Assembly (NCBI GenBank): GCA_900315305.1
Contig: OMYS01000007.1
Span: 1-64,000 of the forward strand
DNA: 64,000 nucleotides
Reading direction: 5' to 3'
DNA from: an uncultured Eubacteriales bacterium
Lineage (GTDB): Bacteria; Bacillota; Clostridia; Lachnospirales; Lachnospiraceae
The translations under genes were made by a program, and so were the position numbers. The notes beneath the pieces are model-generated. The model worked only from the letters and a program-made list of their open reading frames with translations. It was not told the origin of the DNA and did no database searches. This document shows positions 51,186-62,354 of this stretch, piece by piece. The stretch's first letter is position 1. Each line of letters opens with the position of its first letter.

Positions 51186-53261
51186 ATGGCAAAGAACCTG
51201 GTTATCGTCGAGTCACCGGCGAAAGTAAAGACAATCAAGAAATTTCTCGGGGCAAATTATGACGTTGAAGCATCCATGGGACATGTGCGGGACCTCCCGA
51301 AATCCCAGATGGGCATTGATATCGAGCATGACTTCGAACCGAAGTATATAACAATCAGAGGAAAGGGCGATCTTCTCGCAAAGCTGAGAAAAGAGGCGAA
51401 GAACGCGACCCATGTCTATCTCGCGACCGACCCCGACCGCGAGGGAGAGGCGATCTCGTGGCATCTCGTCGCGGCGCTCAGACTCGATGAGAAGAAGATG
51501 CGCCGGATCACGTTCAATGAGATCACGAAGCACGCGGTCAAGGAGTCTCTGAAGCATCCGCGCGATATTGACATGAACCTCGTCGACGCACAGCAGGCGC
51601 GCCGCGTGCTGGACCGGATGGTCGGCTATGAGATCAGCCCTGTCCTCTGGAAGAAGGTCAAGAGGGGTCTCTCAGCAGGCCGTGTGCAGTCGGTCGCGCT
51701 TCACATCATCGCGAAGCGCGAGAAGGAGATCGCTGACTTCGTGCCGGCTGAGTACTGGACGATTGAGGCGGACTTCGAGGTCCCGGGCCAGAAGAAGCCG
51801 CTGACGGCAAAATTCTACGGGCTTGACGGAAAGAAGACACCGATTAGTTCGAAGGAGGAGCTTGACGAAATCCTTAAGCGGATGGACGGGGCTTCATTTT
51901 CCGTGACCGATGTGAAGAGAGGCGAGAGACGCAGAAAGCCGCCGCTTCCGTTTACGACGAGTACCCTGCAGCAGGAGGCATCAAAGACGCTCGGCTTCTC
52001 GACATCGAAGACGATGCGGATCGCGCAGCAGCTGTACGAGGGCGTCGATGTGGGCAAGGAAGGAACCGTCGGTATCATCACCTACCTCAGAACAGATTCG
52101 ACGCGTATCGCTGCCGAGGCGGACGCGGCCGCAGTTGACTACATCGGAAAGAATTACGGTCCGGAATTTGCCGGTCATCCGCAGTCTGAAAATACAAACA
52201 AAAATGCGCAGGACGCGCACGAGGCGATCCGTCCGACTGATATCACGAGGACGCCGGCTGGCATCAAGGAGCATCTCTCCAGGGATCAGTTCAGATTGTA
52301 TCAGCTGATCTGGAGACGCTTTACGGCGAGCCGCATGACCGCGGCCGTCTATGACACGGTGTCCGTCCGGATCGAGGGCGGCGGCGTGACCTTCACGGCA
52401 GCTGCGTCGAAGGTCAGATTCGCCGGCTTCATGGACGTCTATACGTCCGATGAGGACGAGAAGACCAACGGGCGGGCGATCACGGCGAAGGTCGAGACGG
52501 GCATGGAGCTCGCCCGCGGAGAGACGAGGCCTGAGCAGCATTTTACACAGCCGCCGGCGCATTACACGGAGGCGTCGCTCGTCCGGACTCTCGAGGAGCG
52601 GGGCATCGGCCGTCCGAGTACCTACGCGCCGACGATCACGACGATCCTTGCGCGGAATTACATCACGAAGGAGCAGAAAAACCTCTATATTACAGAGCTC
52701 GGAGAGGTCGTTGACGGGATCATGGTCAAGGCATTTCCGCAGATCGTCGATGAGAACTTCACGGCGAACCTCGAGACCCTGCTCGACGGCGTCGCCGAGG
52801 GCAAGGTCGAGTGGAAGACAGTCGTCCGCAACTTCTATCCGGACTTCCACGCCGAGGTCGAAAAGGCAAATGAAGAGCTCGCGCAGGTAAAGATTGAGGA
52901 CGAGGTCACGGATGTGATCTGCGAGAACTGCGGCCGGCACATGGTGATCAAATACGGTCCGCACGGAAAGTTCCTCGCGTGCCCGGGCTTCCCGGAGTGC
53001 CGCAACACGAAGCCGTACTACGAGAAGATCGGCGTCAAGTGCCCGCTCTGCGGCGGTGAGGTCGTGCTGAAGAGAACGAGAAAGGGCAGGCGCTATTACG
53101 GCTGCGAGAACAATCCGGAGTGCTCATTTATGTCCTGGTCGGTACCGGTTGACAGAAAATGTCCGAGGTGCGGCAGCTATATGGTGAAAAAAGGAAGCAG
53201 AATCGTCTGTTCAAACGAACAGTGCGGATATTCTGAGGCAGCGGAGAAGCAGTCGAAGTAA
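51186..53261 (+). CDS. topA: DNA topoisomerase I
   Basis: Type IA topoisomerase that relaxes negative supercoils, 691 residues. The Toprim domain starts LVIVESPAKVKTIKKFLG and includes ATDPDREGEAISWHL. The active-site tyrosine is in TYLRTDSTR. Three C-terminal C4 zinc fingers are visible (CENCGRHM, CPLCGGEV, CPRCGSYM). ATG 51186 has GGAGG 5 bases upstream, so the ATG at 51174 is not used. The dprA-topA-codY neighbourhood is conserved in Firmicutes. Confidence 0.97.
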   Translation: MAKNLVIVESPAKVKTIKKFLGANYDVEASMGHVRDLPKSQMGIDIEHDFEPKYITIRGKGDLLAKLRKEAKNATHVYLATDPDREGEAISWHLVAALRLDEKKMRRITFNEITKHAVKESLKHPRDIDMNLVDAQQARRVLDRMVGYEISPVLWKKVKRGLSAGRVQSVALHIIAKREKEIADFVPAEYWTIEADFEVPGQKKPLTAKFYGLDGKKTPISSKEELDEILKRMDGASFSVTDVKRGERRRKPPLPFTTSTLQQEASKTLGFSTSKTMRIAQQLYEGVDVGKEGTVGIITYLRTDSTRIAAEADAAAVDYIGKNYGPEFAGHPQSENTNKNAQDAHEAIRPTDITRTPAGIKEHLSRDQFRLYQLIWRRFTASRMTAAVYDTVSVRIEGGGVTFTAAASKVRFAGFMDVYTSDEDEKTNGRAITAKVETGMELARGETRPEQHFTQPPAHYTEASLVRTLEERGIGRPSTYAPTITTILARNYITKEQKNLYITELGEVVDGIMVKAFPQIVDENFTANLETLLDGVAEGKVEWKTVVRNFYPDFHAEVEKANEELAQVKIEDEVTDVICENCGRHMVIKYGPHGKFLACPGFPECRNTKPYYEKIGVKCPLCGGEVVLKRTRKGRRYYGCENNPECSFMSWSVPVDRKCPRCGSYMVKKGSRIVCSNEQCGYSEAAEKQSK

Positions 53262-53348
53262 TCTGAATTGAAGGGCCATATCCCCCTGGAGCGACAGACG
53301 GGGTAGTCAGAAAATAAAGAAAAATTCCGAAATATCAAACTCCTTTTA

Positions 53349-53377
53349 TTGAAAGTCGGAAACTCCGATGCTATACT
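53349..53377 (+). promoter_or_regulatory. codY promoter
   Basis: TTGAAA (53349-53354), 17 bases, TATACT (53372-53377). A weak CodY-like string, 10 of 15, is just upstream at 53302-53316. Confidence 0.6.
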
Positions 53378-53488
53378 GATAGCAGTGGTGTATGTATTTG
53401 TGCTGGAACATGATGTCTGAATACATATAAACGGGCAGTAACGTCTGGCCGGTCATCAGGTCAGGGCTGAAACATGAAAGGAGCAGGC

Positions 53489-54301
53489 ATGAGTGTTCAA
53501 TTACTAGACAAAACGCGTAAAATCAACAAACTTCTTCACAACACAAGCACATCCAAGGTCGTATTCAACGATATCTGCGGTGTACTTGTTGAGACTCTGG
53601 ATTCCAACGTCCTGGTCATCAGCCGGAAGGGCAAGATTCTCGGCGTCGGCAAATGCGATGACGTCGAGGAGCTGCAGGAGATGATCCCGAGCGAGCTCGG
53701 CAAGTTCGTGGATCCTATGCTGAACGAGCGCTTCCTCGGAGTCCTCTCGACGAAGGAGAATGTCAACCTCGAGACGCTCGGCTTCACGAGCGCTGAGGCG
53801 GCGAAGTACACAGCTGTCATTAATCCGATCGAGATTGCAGGCGAGAGACTCGGAACGGTTTTTTCCTACCGCGGACGGAGCCAGCTGTATGACATCGACG
53901 ATATCATCGTCAGTGAGTACGGCACGACGGTCGTCGGCCTGGAGATGATGCGCTCCGTCGATGAGGAGAACGCGGAGGAGACACGGAAGAGACAGGTCGT
54001 CCGGTCGGCATTTTCGACACTGTCCTTCTCGGAGCTTGAGGCGATCATCCACATCTTCGATGAGCTCGATGGAAATGAAGGCATTCTGGTCGCGAGCAAG
54101 ATCGCAGACCGCGTCGGCATCACACGCTCGGTCATTGTCAACGCGCTCCGCAAGTTCGAGAGTGCGGGTGTCATCGAGTCCCGGTCCTCGGGCATGAAGG
54201 GAACCTACATCAAGGTCCTGAATGATTACATTTTCGAGGAGCTCGACGAGATCAAGCAGCACCGGAAGAAGCACAGCAGCAATAATAGTGAAGAGGAATA
54301 A
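53489..54301 (+). CDS. codY: GTP-sensing global regulator CodY
   Basis: Repressor activated by GTP and branched-chain amino acids. The N-terminal GAF domain starts LLDKTRKINKLLHNTS. The C-terminal winged helix contains ASKIADRVGITRSVIVNALR, the invariant recognition segment. 270 residues. ATG 53489 has AAAGGAG 5 bases upstream. Candidate CodY boxes occur before tig, guaB and the aldolase in this window, and ilvE is at the edge. A terminator follows. Confidence 0.96.
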   Translation: MSVQLLDKTRKINKLLHNTSTSKVVFNDICGVLVETLDSNVLVISRKGKILGVGKCDDVEELQEMIPSELGKFVDPMLNERFLGVLSTKENVNLETLGFTSAEAAKYTAVINPIEIAGERLGTVFSYRGRSQLYDIDDIIVSEYGTTVVGLEMMRSVDEENAEETRKRQVVRSAFSTLSFSELEAIIHIFDELDGNEGILVASKIADRVGITRSVIVNALRKFESAGVIESRSSGMKGTYIKVLNDYIFEELDEIKQHRKKHSSNNSEEE

Positions 54302-54323
54302 TCCCTGATCGGGATAGAACAGA

Positions 54324-54351
54324 AGCGGCAGGACAGGACCTGCCGCTTTTG
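54324..54351 (+). terminator. Terminator after codY
   Basis: AGCGGCAGG / CCTGCCGCT stem with a 6-base loop, then TTTTGTT. Confidence 0.8.
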
Positions 54352-54403
54352 TTGTGCCTTCATTTTCTGCATTTTATGCTTTTGTAAAAAAATGATAAAC
54401 TTG

Positions 54404-54471
54404 TTGACATTAAACCGGCGGTGCGCTATATTACTATACAGATGTTAGCACTAGAATGAATCGAGTGCTAA
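54404..54471 (+). promoter_or_regulatory. groESL promoter with CIRCE operator
   Basis: TTGACA (54404-54409), 17 bases, TATATT (54427-54432). Operator TTAGCACTA-N9-GAGTGCTAA (54445-54471) has one mismatch in the left arm against TTAGCACTC, compared with the perfect hrcA site. Confidence 0.94.
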
Positions 54472-54530
54472 CAAGCCAAATCTGAAAGCAAGTGAATTCT
54501 TTAAAAAGTAATTTTGAAGGAGGCATTTAT

Positions 54531-54818
54531 ATGAAGTTAGTACCGCTGAGCGACAGAGTCGTTCTCAAGGAAATGAAGGCAGAGACCAAGACAGCATCAG
54601 GCATTATCCTGACGGAGAGTGCACAGGAGAAGCCGCAGCAGGCAGAAGTCGTTGCGGTAGGCCCGGGCGGAGTTGTTGACGGCAAGGAAGTTGTCATGAA
54701 CGTCAAGGAAGGCCAGAAGGTCATTTATTCAAAGTACGCGGGAACAGAAGTCAAGTTCGGCGATGAGAAATACATCATCGTAAAGCAGAGCGATATTCTC
54801 GCTGTCGTTGAGGACTGA
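54531..54818 (+). CDS. groES: Co-chaperonin GroES
   Basis: A 95-residue lid of the GroEL chamber. MKLVPLSDRVVLKEM and the mobile loop TKTASGIILTESAQEKPQQ are standard. The start at ATG 54531 follows GAAGGAGGCATTTAT; the frame is open 13 codons upstream without support. First gene of the CIRCE-controlled operon. Confidence 0.97.
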   Translation: MKLVPLSDRVVLKEMKAETKTASGIILTESAQEKPQQAEVVAVGPGGVVDGKEVVMNVKEGQKVIYSKYAGTEVKFGDEKYIIVKQSDILAVVED

Positions 54819-54857
54819 TCCGTCCCTTATCTTTAATTCTTTTATTCTGGAGGATAA

Positions 54858-56495
<1,638 letters not shown>

Positions 56496-56507
56496 ACAAT
56501 GCAAGAG

Positions 56508-56571
56508 GCTGCTGCACGAAAGAGTGCGGCGGCCTCTTAAACCGTCCCGCGAAAGCGGGGCGGCTTTTTTT
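56508..56571 (+). terminator. Tandem terminator hairpins after groEL
   Basis: A first hairpin, AGAGGC-GCTGCAC / GTGCGGCGGCCTCT, is followed by a second, CCGTCCCGC-GAAA-GCGGGGCGG, then seven Ts. Confidence 0.85.
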
Positions 56572-56643
56572 ATGCCTCCGTGAGGTTGTTTTGAACTTTT
56601 TTTTGTGCTATCATTCTGTCAATATACACTAAGGAGTAATAGA

Positions 56644-57138
56644 ATGGAGGATTCATTTTCCGAGCTGATTGTTCCGAAGAAGGCAGGAGCTCTTGCTAAG
56701 ATGGTCAAACCGCTGGTTCTGGCCCTCATTATCATTTCCGGCATCTTCATGCTGGTCACATTTAGTCCGGTCTTTATGATCGCATTTATTGTTTTCATCA
56801 TTCTGTGGTACGTGCTCGTGCCGCGGATGAGCGTCGAGTATGAATATTCATATGTGAATGGAGATCTGGATATCGCCGCGGTCTATTCCAAGCAGAGCAG
56901 AAAGCATCTGACGACGATTCAGACGAGCGGGACAGAGTGCATCGCGCCGCTCGGCTCCCATGAGCTCGACAGCTACGGCGACACCTATAAGATTGTCGAT
57001 TACTCGGCCAGAGACCCGGAGGTCAAGCCGTACGTCATCGTCAAGGGCGATACGAGAGAGAAGATTCTTGTGCATCTCGACGACAAGATGCTCGAGGACC
57101 TTAAGTGGCGTCTTCCGAGAAAAGTCTTTACGGAATAA
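56644..57138 (+). CDS. Hypothetical membrane protein, 164 residues
   Basis: Unrecognised family. It begins MEDSFSELIVPKKAGALAKM. Two adjacent hydrophobic helices follow (LVLALIIISGIFMLVTF and FMIAFIVFIILWYVLVP), then a soluble domain of about 90 residues rich in beta-type strands (SVEYEYSYVNGDLDIAAVYS). The order resembles small bacterial proteins with an N-terminal hairpin and a cytoplasmic PH-like domain; this is a guess. The start has AAGGAG 8 bases upstream. It stands between groEL and guaB and is probably monocistronic. Confidence 0.78.
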   Translation: MEDSFSELIVPKKAGALAKMVKPLVLALIIISGIFMLVTFSPVFMIAFIVFIILWYVLVPRMSVEYEYSYVNGDLDIAAVYSKQSRKHLTTIQTSGTECIAPLGSHELDSYGDTYKIVDYSARDPEVKPYVIVKGDTREKILVHLDDKMLEDLKWRLPRKVFTE

Positions 57139-57166
57139 GGATTGCGGGAGCTGCGAAGCAGCGGAG

Positions 57167-57228
57167 CAATCCGGCGGGACTTAGGCAGTTCCGGCCGCAA
57201 TCCGTCGGGACTTATGCAGTTCCGGTCA
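57167..57228. repeat. 31-bp tandem duplication upstream of guaB
   Basis: Two units beginning CAATCCG-CGGGACTTA and ending GCAGTTCCGG; they differ at about four positions. Downstream, TTCATTTTTCAGA is repeated twice (57301 and 57346). Confidence 0.8.
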
Positions 57229-57348
57229 GGGGATGCTGGTTTATCAATTCATTAAGGGACAGGCAACCGGGGATTCCGGATCCGCTGAATATGAGAGTTA
57301 TTCATTTTTCAGAGACGGGTCCCGGGTTTCTGCATAAAGGTACAGTTC

Positions 57349-57363
57349 ATTTTTCAGACAAAT
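57349..57363. promoter_or_regulatory. CodY-like box upstream of guaB
   Basis: ATTTTTCAGACAAAT matches the CodY consensus at 12 of 15 positions. A weaker relative (10 of 15) is 45 bases upstream at 57304-57318. GuaB feeds GTP, the CodY co-effector, so feedback is plausible. Confidence 0.35.
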
Positions 57364-57387
57364 GCATCTAGAAAACAGGAGGTTAGC

Positions 57388-58842
57388 ATGGCAGTAATCG
57401 TTGGCGACGGCATTACATTTGATGATGTATTACTCGTTCCGCAGTATTCAGAAGTGACTCCGAACATGATCAATGTCGAGACACAGCTGACAAATAAAAT
57501 CAAGCTCAATATCCCGATGATGAGCGCAGGCATGGATACGGTTACAGAGCATCAGATGGCAATCGCTATGGCCAGACAGGGCGGCATCGGCATTATTCAC
57601 AAGAACATGAGCATCGAGCAGCAGGCGGAAGAGGTGGACATGGTGAAGCGCTCCGAGAACGGCGTCATCACGGACCCGTTCTATCTGTCTCCTGACCATA
57701 CGCTCGGCGATGCGGAAGCCCTCATGGCCAAGTACCGCATTTCCGGTGTTCCGATTACCGAGGGCAAGCGGCTTGTCGGCATCATCACGAACCGTGACCT
57801 CAAGTTTGAGACAGATATGACCAAGCCGATCCGCGAGAGCATGACCTCGGACGGTCTGATCACGGCTCAGGAGGGCGTCACGCTCGAGGAGGCGAAGAAG
57901 ATTCTCGCAAAGGCGAGAAAGGAAAAGCTCCCGATCGTCGATAAGGACGGCAACCTGAAGGGCCTCATCACAATCAAGGATATCGAGAAGCAGATCAAAT
58001 ACCCGAATTCCGCAAAGGATGAGCAGGGCCGTCTTCTGTGCGGCGCGGGCGTCGGCATCACGACGAACCTGCTCGACCGTGTCGAGGCGCTTGTCAATGC
58101 GCATGTCGACTGCGTCGTCGTCGACAGCGCACACGGCCAGTCCGCAAATGTCCTCCGCGCAACGAAGGAGATCAAGGCCGCATATCCGGACCTGCAGGTC
58201 ATTGTCGGCAATGTGGCGACGGCAAAGGGCACTGAGGACCTCATCAAGGCCGGCGCTGACTGCGTCAAGGTCGGTATCGGACCGGGCTCCATCTGCACGA
58301 CGCGTATTGTCGCCGGCATCGGTGTTCCGCAGATCACGGCTGTCATGGAGGCATATTCCGTCGCGAAGAAGTACAATATCCCGATCATTGCCGACGGCGG
58401 TATTCAGTACTCCGGCGATATGACGAAGGCTCTTGCGGCAGGCGCAAACGTCTGCATGATGGGCTCTCTGTTTGCTGGCTGCGACGAGGCGCCGGGCGAA
58501 TTCGAGCTCTATCAGGGCAGAAAATACAAGGTCTACAGAGGCATGGGTTCCATCGCGGCGATGGAGGCAGGCTCCGCGGACCGCTATTTCCAGGCAGGCG
58601 CGCGCAAGCTTGTTCCGGAGGGCGTCGAGGGACGCGTCGCTTACAAGGGCCGCGTCGAGGACACAGTCTTCCAGATGATCGGCGGCATCCGCTCCGGCAT
58701 GGGCTACTGCGGCGCAAAGGACATTCCGACGCTGCATGAGACGGCACAGTTCATCAAGATTTCTTCGGCCGGCCTCAAGGAGTCTCATCCGCATGATATC
58801 CACATCACGAAGGAAGCTCCGAACTACTCAACTGAAAACTGA
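57388..58842 (+). CDS. guaB: IMP dehydrogenase
   Basis: NAD-dependent enzyme converting IMP to XMP, the first step to GTP. The TIM barrel is interrupted by two CBS domains (about 95-205). The catalytic cysteine is in [11 protein letters not shown]. The mobile flap and the RGMGS region ([14 protein letters not shown]) are present. 484 residues. The start follows AACAGGAGGTTAGC. It is the second purine-related locus in this part of the window, with the IMP-forming genes at 60-62 kb. Confidence 0.97.
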   Translation: MAVIVGDGITFDDVLLVPQYSEVTPNMINVETQLTNKIKLNIPMMSAGMDTVTEHQMAIAMARQGGIGIIHKNMSIEQQAEEVDMVKRSENGVITDPFYLSPDHTLGDAEALMAKYRISGVPITEGKRLVGIITNRDLKFETDMTKPIRESMTSDGLITAQEGVTLEEAKKILAKARKEKLPIVDKDGNLKGLITIKDIEKQIKYPNSAKDEQGRLLCGAGVGITTNLLDRVEALVNAHVDCVVVDSAHGQSANVLRATKEIKAAYPDLQVIVGNVATAKGTEDLIKAGADCVKVGIGPGSICTTRIVAGIGVPQITAVMEAYSVAKKYNIPIIADGGIQYSGDMTKALAAGANVCMMGSLFAGCDEAPGEFELYQGRKYKVYRGMGSIAAMEAGSADRYFQAGARKLVPEGVEGRVAYKGRVEDTVFQMIGGIRSGMGYCGAKDIPTLHETAQFIKISSAGLKESHPHDIHITKEAPNYSTEN

Positions 58843-58947
58843 AACTGACAGGGACTGCACGAGAGGACGCGTATCCGGCCCATGCCTCCGGTATTTCCGG
58901 CGGCACGGGCCGGTATGGCTGCCTTCCGGGGCAGTCCTCTTGTATGT

Positions 58948-59976
58948 ATGGACATGAAGAAGAAAAGAAGAAAAGGGAATGGCCTCCTGAAGGGCATGGT
59001 GATCATCTGCGTGGTCCTCGCCCTGATACTTGCGGCGCTGCTGCTTGTCGGGCGGTCCGGCCGCGCGGGCGGACAGACAGCCTCCTCATCCGGAGCAGAT
59101 CTTTCATCTGAAGCGGCCGCCCCGGCTGAGGCAAGTGAGGCAGCTGACTCTGAGAATCCGGAGAGCGGTAGGGCGGAAGAGGAAGCTACGGCATCTACGG
59201 GCAGCACAGCGCTCAGCCTCACAGACGAGGATATCCACAAGGGTGACCTCATTCTGGTCAATCCGTGGAACGCGTACGATTTTGACGCAAATCTTGATAC
59301 CATCGACCTCGTGAATATCAAGGACAACCAGTCCGTGTCCTATCCGTGCGACAAGTCCGACTTCGAGCTCGCAAAGCACGTGCTCCCTCATCTCGACGAG
59401 ATGATCGCGGCATGCAACGCGGCTGTCGGGACAAATGAGACGTCCATCTCAAGCGCGTACCGCTCGATGGACTATCAGCAGAATGTCTGGAACGAGGCAG
59501 TCGCAAATTACGGAGAAGCCTATGCCGAGAGCTATGTCGCGGTGCCGGGGTACAGCGAGCACCACACGGGGCTTGCCGTCGATCTGGGCCGCACGGCGAG
59601 TGACGGAACGGCAGAGAGCTTCACGGGAAGCGCGAACGCGGACTGGATCAACGCAAATTCGTGGCGCTACGGCTTCATCAGGCGCTATGCGGAGGACAAG
59701 GCATCTATCACGGGCACCAGCAATGAATCCTGGCACTACCGCTATGTCGGCGTGCCGCACGCGTACTTCATGTACGCGAACAACCTGTGCCTCGAGGAGT
59801 ATATCGAGTGGCTGAGAGAGAACACCTCGGAATCGGCGCCGTATACAATTACCTGTGACCTCGGGACCTGGGATGTGTACTTCACACAGTCTCATAATCC
59901 GGCCCGTCCGGATGGAGAGTATGATGTGTCTGGAAATAATGTAGACGGATACGTTATTACTGTGAAAAAAAACTGA
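58948..59976 (+). CDS. D-alanyl-D-alanine carboxypeptidase, VanY/peptidase M15 type
   Basis: Zinc peptidase acting on peptidoglycan stem peptides. An N-terminal membrane anchor (MVIICVVLALILAALLLVG) is followed by an Ala/Ser/Glu-rich linker of about 60 residues and the M15B domain. Zinc motifs are SEHHTGLAVDLG and ESWHYRYVG; the SSAYRSMDYQ segment is typical. A C-terminal beta-domain of about 50 residues is extra. The start is uncertain (ATG 58948 or 58954), and no good ribosome binding site is visible. It would be exported and stay membrane-bound. Confidence 0.88.
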   Translation: MDMKKKRRKGNGLLKGMVIICVVLALILAALLLVGRSGRAGGQTASSSGADLSSEAAAPAEASEAADSENPESGRAEEEATASTGSTALSLTDEDIHKGDLILVNPWNAYDFDANLDTIDLVNIKDNQSVSYPCDKSDFELAKHVLPHLDEMIAACNAAVGTNETSISSAYRSMDYQQNVWNEAVANYGEAYAESYVAVPGYSEHHTGLAVDLGRTASDGTAESFTGSANADWINANSWRYGFIRRYAEDKASITGTSNESWHYRYVGVPHAYFMYANNLCLEEYIEWLRENTSESAPYTITCDLGTWDVYFTQSHNPARPDGEYDVSGNNVDGYVITVKKN

Positions 59977-60051
59977 AAGATGGATTGTAAATCCGAAAAG
60001 AAAGGCTTATTCTGTTACTAGGATTGAAATCTTATCACAGGGGGCAATGAC

Positions 60052-60300
60052 ATGATGCCGAAAATAACATTAAAGGCCGCGAGAGTCAATGCCGGTATGA
60101 CGCAGGAGGACGTCGCGCGCGAAATGCACAGGACGAAGCAGACAATTGTGAACTGGGAGGCGGGCGTAACGGCCATACGTCCGAATGACCTTCAGGCACT
60201 GTCCGATCTCTATGCGATGCCGATCGAGTACATCAACATCCCGAAGCTGAAGAGAAAGAGACGCAGAACCGCGTTCTGGGAGGAGGAAGAAGGCGAATGA
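60052..60300 (+). CDS. Xre-family helix-turn-helix regulator
   Basis: An 82-residue Cro/CI-type protein. The helix-turn-helix is at about residues 9-60 (MTQEDVAREMHRTKQTIVNWE, split by the turn). The C-terminus is basic then acidic (KRKRRRTAFWEEEEGE). The start may be ATG 60052 or 60055, both after GGGGGCAATGAC. Its stop overlaps the start of the IMP cyclohydrolase gene (ATGA), so the two are translationally coupled. It may control the purine genes or itself. Confidence 0.88.
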   Translation: MMPKITLKAARVNAGMTQEDVAREMHRTKQTIVNWEAGVTAIRPNDLQALSDLYAMPIEYINIPKLKRKRRRTAFWEEEEGE

Positions 60301-61010
60301 AGATCCGTAATCTGGAAGAGCTGCTTGCAGGCAACACCTATCCGGGCCGTGGCATTATGCTCGGCCGCACTGCGGACGGAACACATGCCGCGATTGCGTA
60401 TTTTATTATGGGACGGAGTGAGAACTCCAGAAATCGTGTATTTGTAAAAGACGGAGAGGGAATCCGGACTCAGGCGTATGATGAGTCGAAGATGGAGGAC
60501 CCGTCTCTCATTATCTACGCACCGGTCCGGGTACTGGGAAACAGGACGATCGTGACAAATGGCGACCAGACAGATACGGTCTATGACGGCCTGAAGAAGG
60601 GACTCACATTCGAGCAGTCTCTGCGTGTCCGCCGGTTCGAGCCGGACGGCCCGAATTACACGCCGAGAATTTCCGGCGTCGTCACTGTTCAGGACGGACA
60701 GCTTGACTATGCGATCTCGATTCTGAAGAGCTCCGACGGAAATCCGGATTCCGACTGCCGGTATACATTTACCTATACGCCGGCTGTAGCGGGAGAGGGA
60801 CGCTTTATCAGCACCTATCTGCATGACGACAATCCGCTCCCCAGCTTTGAGGGAGAGCCTGTCCGCGTGTTCTGCGGCAACGACATTGACGCGTTCACGG
60901 ATGGAATCTGGAATGCGCTGAATGCCGACAACAAGGTGTCGCTGTTTACGCGCTTCATCGACATCAAGACAGGCAGCTATGAGTCGAGAATCGTCAATAA
61001 GAATAAATAA
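60297..61010 (+). CDS. purO: IMP cyclohydrolase, PurO type
   Basis: Catalyses ring closure of FAICAR to IMP, the last step of purine synthesis. The 237 residues match the PurO-like family (first described in archaea): YPGRGIMLGRTADGTHAAIAY at the start, broken only as usual, SRNRVF, and PNYTPRISGVV in the centre. It is unrelated to the N-terminal domain of bifunctional PurH. The next gene is a stand-alone AICAR formyltransferase, which supports this assignment. It overlaps the Xre gene by 4 bases. Confidence 0.9.
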   Translation: MKIRNLEELLAGNTYPGRGIMLGRTADGTHAAIAYFIMGRSENSRNRVFVKDGEGIRTQAYDESKMEDPSLIIYAPVRVLGNRTIVTNGDQTDTVYDGLKKGLTFEQSLRVRRFEPDGPNYTPRISGVVTVQDGQLDYAISILKSSDGNPDSDCRYTFTYTPAVAGEGRFISTYLHDDNPLPSFEGEPVRVFCGNDIDAFTDGIWNALNADNKVSLFTRFIDIKTGSYESRIVNKNK

Positions 61011-61056
61011 TGACCCAATCGGTTAGTGTCTTAGTTTCAGGAGGAGAAAGCATAAA

Positions 61057-62235
61057 ATGAAGGACCTGCAGTTAAAGTACGGATGCAACCCGAATCAGAA
61101 GCCGAGCCGCATTTTCATGAGCGACGGAAGCGATCTTCCGCTCGAGGTTCTGAACGGACGTCCCGGATACATCAACTTTCTTGACGCGCTGAATGGCTGG
61201 CAGCTGGTATCGGGCCTCAAAAAGGCGACCGGCCTTCCGGCTGCAGCCAGCTTCAAGCATGTATCTCCGGCAGGCGCGGCGGTCGGTCTTCCGCTGACCG
61301 ATGTGCTGAAGAAGATCTATTTTGTCGATGACATGGATGAGCTCTCACCGCTCGCCTGTGCGTATGTCCGCGCGAGAGGCGCTGACCGCATGAGCTCCTT
61401 CGGAGATTTCATTTCCCTGTCGGATGTCTGCGACGCGTCGACGGCCTCTGTCATCAAGCGCGAGGTGTCGGACGGCGTCATCGCACCGGGGTACACGGAT
61501 GAGGCGCTCGCCATCCTGAAGAAGAAAAAGAAGGGCAACTACACAGTCATCAAGATCGATCCGGACTACAGACCGGCTCCGATCGAGCACAAGGATGTGT
61601 TCGGCGTCACATTCGAGCAGGGCAGAAATGACCTCGACATAAATGAGAGTCTCCTCGACAATGTCGTCACGGAAAATAAGGACATCCCGGAGAGCGCGAA
61701 GAGAGACCTTATTATTTCTCTGATCACACTGAAGTACACACAGTCCAACTCCGTGTGCTTCGTCAAGGACGGACAGGCGATCGGCGTCGGTGCCGGCCAG
61801 CAGTCCCGCGTCCACTGCGTGCGTCTCGCGGGCAGCAAGGCGGACAACTGGATGCTCCGCCAGAACCCGAAGGTCCTCGACCTGCAGTTCGTCGACGGCA
61901 TTCACCGCCCGGACCGCGACAACGCGATCGACGTCTACATCGGCGATGAGTATGAGGATGTGCTTCGCGACGGTGTCTGGCAGAACATTTTCAAGGTAAA
62001 GCCGGACGTCTTCACGAAGGAGGAGAAGCGCGCGTGGCTGGACCGCCAGACCGGCGTATCACTCGGATCGGACGCGTTCTTCCCGTTCTCGGACAACATC
62101 GAGAGAGCGCACAAATCAGGCGTTCAGTATATCGCAGAGCCGGGCGGATCCGTGCGTGATGACGCAGTCATCGACTGCTGCAACCGCTACGGCATGGCGA
62201 TGGCATTTACAGGGATTCGTCTCTTCCATCACTGA
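61057..62235 (+). CDS. purH: AICAR formyltransferase, stand-alone
   Basis: Transfers formyl from 10-formyl-THF to AICAR. The 392 residues correspond only to the AICARFT part of PurH: LKYGCNPNQKPSRIF at the start, KHVSPAGAAVG, and TQSNSVCFVKDGQAIGVGAGQQSRVHC. The cyclohydrolase (MGS-like) domain is absent; PurO upstream replaces it. The end GMAMAFTGIRLFHH is canonical. The start follows AGGAGGAGAAAGCATAA. 46 bases separate it from purO. Confidence 0.93.
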   Translation: MKDLQLKYGCNPNQKPSRIFMSDGSDLPLEVLNGRPGYINFLDALNGWQLVSGLKKATGLPAAASFKHVSPAGAAVGLPLTDVLKKIYFVDDMDELSPLACAYVRARGADRMSSFGDFISLSDVCDASTASVIKREVSDGVIAPGYTDEALAILKKKKKGNYTVIKIDPDYRPAPIEHKDVFGVTFEQGRNDLDINESLLDNVVTENKDIPESAKRDLIISLITLKYTQSNSVCFVKDGQAIGVGAGQQSRVHCVRLAGSKADNWMLRQNPKVLDLQFVDGIHRPDRDNAIDVYIGDEYEDVLRDGVWQNIFKVKPDVFTKEEKRAWLDRQTGVSLGSDAFFPFSDNIERAHKSGVQYIAEPGGSVRDDAVIDCCNRYGMAMAFTGIRLFHH

Positions 62236-62251
62236 TTTCTGACCGGACGAA

Positions 62252-62341
62252 AGGGGCTGTTGCGGATTGAATTAGTCCCGGTTTCTGTTTATAATATAGA
62301 CAGAAAGCGGGGCTGATGAGCAGGAATTCGCGACAGCCCCT
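62252..62341 (+). promoter_or_regulatory. Nested palindrome with the aldolase promoter inside
   Basis: Outer arms AGGGGCTGTTGCG and CGCGACAGCCCCT enclose inner arms CCCGGTTTCTGT and ACAGAAAGCGGG. TTGAAT (62267-62272), 17 bases, TATAAT (62290-62295) form a promoter that lies in the loop regions. The 3' arm is followed by TTTTGTTTT. It may terminate purH transcripts while starting those of the aldolase. Confidence 0.6.
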
Positions 62342-62354
62342 GATTTTGTTTTGA

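Noticed and set aside
57448..58803. 451-codon open frame opposite guaB
   Set aside because: Same antisense effect, caused by codon bias; guaB is intact on the plus strand.
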